Source of the DNA: Pleurobrachia bachei
Taxonomy: Eukaryota; Ctenophora; Tentaculata; Cydippida; Pleurobrachiidae
DNA: 23,490 bases
Reading direction: 5' to 3'
NCBI GenBank assembly: GCA_000695325.1
Contig: AVPN01000117.1
Location: 1 to 23,490, forward strand
Part shown: positions 19,062 to 23,490 of the stretch, in pieces
Position numbering within the stretch: position 1 is the stretch's first letter
How the letters are laid out: each line of letters starts with the position of its first letter
Notes under the pieces: generated by a model
Told to the model about the DNA's origin: nothing
What the model saw: only the letters and a program-made list of their open reading frames with translations
Database searches by the model: none
Translations under genes and position numbers: made by a program

Positions 19062-20164
19062 CCGACAACCCAAGCCTGATTGGGTTCTGGAAGTTCAACG
19101 AGGATTCGGTGCTTATAAACCGGGCTGGAGATATCGAGATTAGCAAAGTTGCCACAACCTCAACACGACGCCGACGACGTTCAGCTGACTCAACCCCTGA
19201 GTATACGGTAAGTGAAATTGACTCATTCAACTGTCAGAACGTTCTGACAGTTGAACGAGACTGACTCAGAACGTTCTAATCGGGTTTATTATTTTCAGAC
19301 CAGGCAAGATATACCCCTGAGTGATACTCAGTTCACCCTCGTGTTTGGGTTTACAGCTCCTTTAGTTGGCACAGGCGAGCTGGTTACCTGGGACAGTTAC
19401 TACTTTTCTCTCAACATCTCAATGGACAACACGGGATCATTAACATGGGGTTATAATGATGGGGGAGTGGAAGGAAGTGAGACTGTGCCCATCCCGGATA
19501 ACCTCAACCTTCTTGCTATTTCTTATGACAGAGAAACATTCAGCGGCTACAATCTGGAAACGTTAGCAAACGTATGGACGCACGAGTTCACAGGTAAAAG
19601 TAGCTGTTATCACTGATAACTTATCAGTACCCTCTAACAAACAGTTGTATTGTGAAATTCAAGTAAGATGATACATGAAATATGCTTGGAACTGTAATGT
19701 TTTGCAGGTTCATCTCTTACAAACTACAACGAAGATAACCAGCTTCTGAAGATTGGGAAGTTAACCGGCACTAGAGTCAGTGCGGTTTATATTTTCGATA
19801 CGGTACAATCAACAACTCGTGATACCATCACCAGGCTAGATGAAGGTAATTGAGAGCCGGAAGGAGAAAACTAAACTTCCTCATTGATATGCGTCTAATA
19901 AACAATCGACTGATCCTTATTCTCTAATTGAAAGTCATTGTATTCATTGGCAAAAGAAAAGGTTCACATGAATTCGTTGCGATAATAATATTACTTCTTG
20001 TTTAGGTTGTTCGTTATTATCATATGACGGCGTTGTGATCTCTACCAGCAAAGAGGCAGTACTGGTAACCTGTAACAACGGGGAGGTTGTCAATGCAACG
20101 TGCAAGTATAACGACACTGTATCTTACTGGGACGGGCAGTTACCTGACAGTTGTGATATCAGCG
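19062..20164 (+). CDS. Second, diverged LamG-like plus sushi-like exon set, without visible signal peptide
   Basis: Exons 19062-19207, 19299-19593, 19708-19845 and 20006-20164 are phase-consistent. LIGFWKFNEDSVLINRAG and TLVFGFTAP...DSYYFSLNIS match the first gene's LamG exons, with its third and fourth exons merged into one. The exon 19708-19845 is exactly as long (138) as its counterpart. GCSLLSYDGVV...CDISG is a four-cysteine sushi-like module like 12867-13028. The first exon starts in phase 1 after CCTAG, 125 bases after the tail stop, so an upstream signal exon is required. None is visible nearby, but the leader exon 9955-9991 ends in the matching phase. TRRRRRS in the first exon looks like a furin-type cleavage site. 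The set ends at a good donor (GTAAGT), but no Ig or membrane exon follows, so it is probably a partial gene. Confidence 0.6.
19226..19255. repeat. Perfect 30-bp palindrome in a LamG intron
   Basis: Arms TTCAACTGTCAGAAC and GTTCTGACAGTTGAA with no spacer, inside the 91-base intron 19208-19298. Part of it (CAGAACGTTCT) recurs at about 19266-19276. Confidence 0.95.
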
Positions 20165-20416
20165 GTAAGTAAGGAGAGGGAAATTGGAATGAAAATACGT
20201 ATTGCACTATGGGGTCAAAACGCGCGTTTTTCCGGTTAGGCTCGCGAAAATTAGCCGTTTTTAGCGCAGGAGATGCCACCCAAAACAGGCGCCGCTGTGA
20301 ATGCGTGTGATGTCTAATGGCCATTAAAAGTTAAAACTGATCTAACATTTGGTCCATCGTTTGGCACACAAAATGAGACCAAACTTGGATCTATAATCTG
20401 TAAAATGAGAGAATGA
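20165..20416. other. Non-coding junction between the sushi-like exon and the tail copy
   Basis: 252 bases with no exon-like frame. It contains a 14-bp palindrome AAAACGCGCGTTTT (20217-20230) and weak acceptor-like sites (GGTTAG, GCGCAG). A TGA at 20414-20416 lies in the tail frame immediately before the copied tail, so the tail cannot simply read through from here. Confidence 0.6.
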
Positions 20417-22591
20417 GAAGAAGAGGAAGGGCCAGCGAGGGTATACCAACCGCTATCATCTGCTTCTGCTAAATCTAGGGTCAGTTTCCACTTGGGCCCT
20501 GATCACGATGAGACTAAGTACTCCCTGGGATCAAACATGAGTAGGATGAGAAGGAAGAATAAACAGCAACAAGCCAGCACAGCTTCCTCTAAAAAAGCAG
20601 CTAGCAAAGCTTCATCTAAAAAATCAGCTAGTAAAGCAGCTAGTAAAGCTGCTAGTATGGTATCTGACAAGGCAGCAAGTTTGACACCCAATGACCCAGG
20701 AGATTCCAGGAATTCAAGTTTGATGTATAGTAAACCCGTGAAGAAAGTGGAATCAGAAGTGTCTAGCCAGGCGACCCCTTCTACTGTGAGAAGAGCAACT
20801 TCACAACACAGCACCCTAGCTCCCTCTTTCCACAGTTATCAGCCTACTGAGTCAACACTTAGAGCTGAATCCCAAGTGGTCTCTGAACCTGGATCTTCAC
20901 TTGGGTCCGTCAAGTCGAGGATTGCTCAATTTGAACAAACAGCTTCAGAGCAACCAGTTGACAGACAGCCATCAGTGCAGAGGAGTCAATCAAACGAATC
21001 TGTTGTTCATCCTTCAATCATTCCAACGGAGGAATCAATTTACGATCAGATTTATTCTTCTCAACCTCCTCAGGAAGTGGCTGACTCCTCGACCCAACAA
21101 TCTTCTCGAAAGAATAGCAAGAAATCTAAATCTTCTTCCAAGTCATCCAGGAAATCATCCAAGAAGTTAGATAAAGTGGAGTACAGTCTGGAAAATGAGA
21201 CTTATGATATTCCAGCACAGCAATCTTCAACGAAAGATACAAGTTCCAAACGAACAGCTGAATCTAAATCTCGCTCATCACGGTCAAAATCTTCAAAACC
21301 TTCAACATCAGATATCAAATCTCCTGAACAAGAACTAGAACCGTCAACAAGAGAATCAAAATCGGAAGACCGTGTTTACAAACCCCAATCAGCGGAGGCT
21401 CCAACGAGCAAAACCTACAGCTCCCTTCACACATCAGAAAAGTCAGCGGGGGCAAAGAACAAAGCTAGTAAAGCAAAATCTACTAGCAGCAGCCATAAAG
21501 ATGTTACTAGAGAAAAGTCTCCCTCCGCTACAGTTGACCCAACCACTACCCAGATCCCTACTGAACCTACCAATGCTGACAAGGGGCCCAAAACGAGTGA
21601 AGCTTCTGAGGAACCCGCTTATAGCTTGGGAGAAGAACCAGAGTACAATATAGACGAACAACCTGTTGAACCCGAACAAGAACCTGTTGAACCCGAGCCA
21701 CCGTTGAAGAAAGAGGGCAAGTTTGCCAAGTTCCAGCGTCTAATGCGACCATCGGAAAAACCTAAACCCGCTGTAGAACCGGAGGAATTGTCAGAAGGAT
21801 CATTGGAAGATGATGTAGAGTCGTCTGAAGATGAATTGTATGACGTCATCAAGACTACAGAACCAGATGAAGAGAGCAGTGAAGAACAAGAAGAAGAGAG
21901 GGTACCAGAAAAACGGGAGAAGAAGCGGGGACTCGCAAAACAGCTCTTTGGAAAGTTCAAAAAGACACCTAAACCTCCCAAAGATGTAATAGAGCCTGAA
22001 CAAGAGGAGGATCCGGAAACCACAGAACAACAACCCACAGAGAAACGATCCAAGAAGTTCCGTACTCTCGGATCCTTTGTTGGTAGTGAACCTGCTCTTT
22101 ATAGCGAGACATCATCTTCGGAACTAAGTGAGAGTTCTTACAATGATGATGAGTACAGCTACTACTTCTCAGACTCTACAGTTGCAGGTTTGATGAAGGA
22201 GCAACCCGGGGTGACCAAGTTTGATACTCCCTCTACGGCAGACCAGGATGTCGTGTGGCCTGAAGATGAACCATCTCCCACTTACTCCTCATCTTCCCGG
22301 TCTAGCGAGTCTACACGGACTTCCAGCGAGTCGGCATCTTCCTCGCGAACTTCTTCACGTACCTCATCATCCAGCTACACCGTGACAAGTAGTAGCAGCA
22401 GCACGGTATCCTCCACAGATGTCCCTGATGACAGGACATCAGTGGTGTCCGGCCAGACCTTGACATCAATCACTAGCGTGGAATATGGAATAGACAGTAG
22501 AGCCACCGGACTGACAATTAGTAATGAGAGTGAATCTGAGTCTGAGAGTGAGAGTGATACTTATTATAGCCCGAGAAGAGCCAAGCGGTAG
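20417..22591 (+). CDS. Second copy of the long tyrosine-rich tail, lacking membrane and extracellular parts
   Basis: The open frame runs from just after a TGA to TAG at 22589-22591. The first Met in frame is at 20537 (MSRMRRKNKQQQ), giving a cytosolic protein of about 684 residues unless an upstream exon is spliced on. It keeps the SKAAS repeats, SIYDQI, VEYSL, TYDIP, YSLG, YNID, ELYDVI, both basic patches and the SESESES-DTYYSPRRAKR end. Compared with 16865-18937 it has many substitutions and several indels, all multiples of three (extra QEV; DD to N; extra LEP; rearranged PVEPE repeats; extra SSRT), net +27 bases. The preserved frame argues that the encoded protein is or was under selection. 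It lacks the first part of the tail with VTYDFL and SIYKSI. Confidence 0.55.
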   Translation, partial: EEEEGPARVYQPLSSASAKSRVSFHLGPDHDETKYSLGSNMSRMRRKNKQQQASTASSKKAASKASSKKSASKAASKAASMVSDKAASLTPNDPGDSRNSSLMYSKPVKKVESEVSSQATPSTVRRATSQHSTLAPSFHSYQPTESTLRAESQVVSEPGSSLGSVKSRIAQFEQTASEQPVDRQPSVQRSQSNESVVHPSIIPTEESIYDQIYSSQPPQEVADSSTQQSSRKNSKKSKSSSKSSRKSSKKLDKVEYSLENETYDIPAQQSSTKDTSSKRTAESKSRSSRSKSSKPSTSDIKSPEQELEPSTRESKSEDRVYKPQSAEAPTSKTYSSLHTSEKSAGAKNKASKAKSTSSSHKDVTREKSPSATVDPTTTQIPTEPTNADKGPKTSEASEEPAYSLGEEPEYNIDEQPVEPEQEPVEPEPPLKKEGKFAKFQRLMRPSEKPKPAVEPEELSEGSLEDDVESSEDELYDVIKTTEPDEESSEEQEEERVPEKREKKRGLAKQLFGKFKKTPKPPKDVIEPEQEEDPETTEQQPTEKRSKKFRTLGSFVGSEPALYSETSSSELSESSYNDDEYSYYFSDSTVAGLMKEQPGVTKFDTPSTADQDVVWPEDEPSPTYSSSSRSSESTRTSSESASSSRTSSRTSSSSYTVTSSSSSTVSSTDVPDDRTSVVSGQTLTSITSVEYGIDSRATGLTISNESESESESESDTYYSPRRAKR

Positions 22592-22719
22592 AAGTATTTT
22601 GAATTAGCTTTTTAACCTTTTGACCCTGGTGTTCACTGTTCAGCAAAATTTACTTAGAAAAAATCAAGCGTGTATTCTTTTCGGTGTACCAAAAAAGATC
22701 TATCTAACCCATTACCCAG

Positions 22720-23490
22720 CCGACAACCCAAGCCTGATTGGGTTCTGGAAGTTCAACGAGGATTCGGTGCTTATAAACCGGGCTGGAGATATCGAGATTA
22801 GCAAAGTTGCCACAACCTCAACACGACGCCGACGACGTTCAGCTGACTCAACCCCTGAGTATACGGTAAGTGAAATTGACTCATTCAACTGTCAGAACGT
22901 TCTGACAGTTGAACGAGACTGACTCAGAACGTTCTAATCGGGTTTATTATTTTCAGACCAGGCAAGATATACCCCTGAGTGATACTCAGTTCACCCTCGT
23001 GTTTGGGTTTACAGCTCCTTTGGTCGGCATAGGCGAACTGGTTACCTGGAACAGTTACTACTTTTCTCTAAACATCTCACTGGATAACAAGGGGTCATTA
23101 ACCTGGGGTTATAAGGATGGAGGAGTGGAGGGAAGTGGGACTGTGTCTATCTCGGGTAACTTGAATCTTCTTGCTATTTCTTATGACAGAGAAACATTCA
23201 GCGGCTACAATCTGGAAACGTTAGCAAACGTATGGACGCACGAGTTCACAGGTAAAAGTAGCTGTTATCACTGATAACTTATCAGTACCCTCTAACAAAC
23301 AGTTGTATTGTGAAATTCAAGTAAGATGATACATGAAATATGCTTGGAACTGTAATGTTTTGCAGGTTCATCTCTTACAAACTACAACGAAGATAACCAG
23401 CTTCTGAAGATTGGCCCCTTGACTGGTACTAGAGTCAGTGCGGTTTATATTTTCGATACAGTACAATCAACAACTCGTGATACCATCACC
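22720..23490 (+). CDS. Third LamG-like exon set, cut by the window end
   Basis: Exons 22720-22865, 22957-23251 and 23366 to the end copy 19062-19207, 19299-19593 and 19708-19845 with the same phases and splice sites. There are some amino-acid changes (VGIGELVTWNSYY, SLDNKGSLTWGYKDGG). The last exon is incomplete. No signal peptide is visible between the preceding tail stop (22591) and 22720. The matching sushi-like exon, and possibly the rest of a complete receptor, would be expected to the right of the window. Confidence 0.6.
22884..22913. repeat. Same 30-bp palindrome in the third LamG set
   Basis: Identical 15+15 base palindrome in the corresponding intron 22866-22956. Confidence 0.95.

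Larger units (their letters stand above)
16790..23490. repeat. Tandem duplication of receptor tail plus LamG/sushi segment (16790-20416; 20417 to beyond window)
   Basis: The left ends match at GAAGAAGAGGAAGGGCCAGC (offset 3627). Homology continues through the tail, the stop, the 125-base spacer, the LamG exons and introns to the window end (offset 3658 there). The second copy starts abruptly inside tail coding sequence, right after non-coding DNA downstream of the sushi-like exon. Divergence is visible at many positions, so this duplication is older than the one at 8376-11261. Confidence 0.93.

Overview
The window looks like compact animal DNA. Genes are cut into many short exons by GT-AG introns, mostly about 60-350 bases. 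The predicted proteins carry animal signalling and adhesion modules: C2, RhoGEF/DH, LamG-like, sushi-like, Ig-like, and a membrane segment with a tyrosine-rich tail. Small introns and gene-dense head-to-head packing suggest an early-branching invertebrate such as a sponge or cnidarian, but I cannot name the organism. There is one assembly gap, a run of N at 11803-12178. Exon models below were built by hand from splice signals, phase agreement and domain resemblance.

Left part, minus strand (about 460-8309): a gene for a C2-DH (RhoGEF-like) protein starts at 8309 and runs leftward. Its central exon block (six exons) is tandemly duplicated (5181-7712 and 2284-5180). The two blocks differ in coding sequence only by silent changes that I could find, but differ in introns by a minisatellite, a Tc1/pogo-like MITE and short-repeat copy number.

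Middle, plus strand (8512-18937): transcribed divergently from a ~200-bp shared intergenic region is a cell-surface receptor gene. Its order is signal peptide, LamG-like domain, sushi-like module, three Ig-like domains with two extra modules between them, one membrane helix, and a cytoplasmic region rich in YxxI/L/V motifs. The signal-LamG part is duplicated in tandem (8376-9818 and 9819-11261); the first copy is truncated. The cytoplasmic region contains a frame change explained exactly by an optional 142-bp intron (16279-16420). Retained, it gives a short tail with paired tyrosine motifs (1009 aa in total); removed, it opens an extra tail of more than 800 residues (1782 aa in total). An antisense coiled-coil gene and repeats sit in the receptor's one large intron.

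Right part (18938-23490): a second, diverged LamG plus sushi-like exon set follows only about 125 bases after the tail stop. Then comes a second copy of most of the tail with an intact reading frame but no membrane segment, then a third LamG set cut by the window end. The segment 16790-20416 has been duplicated head to tail as 20417 to beyond the window.

Taken together, this resembles a rapidly rearranging receptor cluster, of the general kind found at invertebrate allorecognition or immune-type loci. That functional reading is inference from architecture, not shown by homology here.
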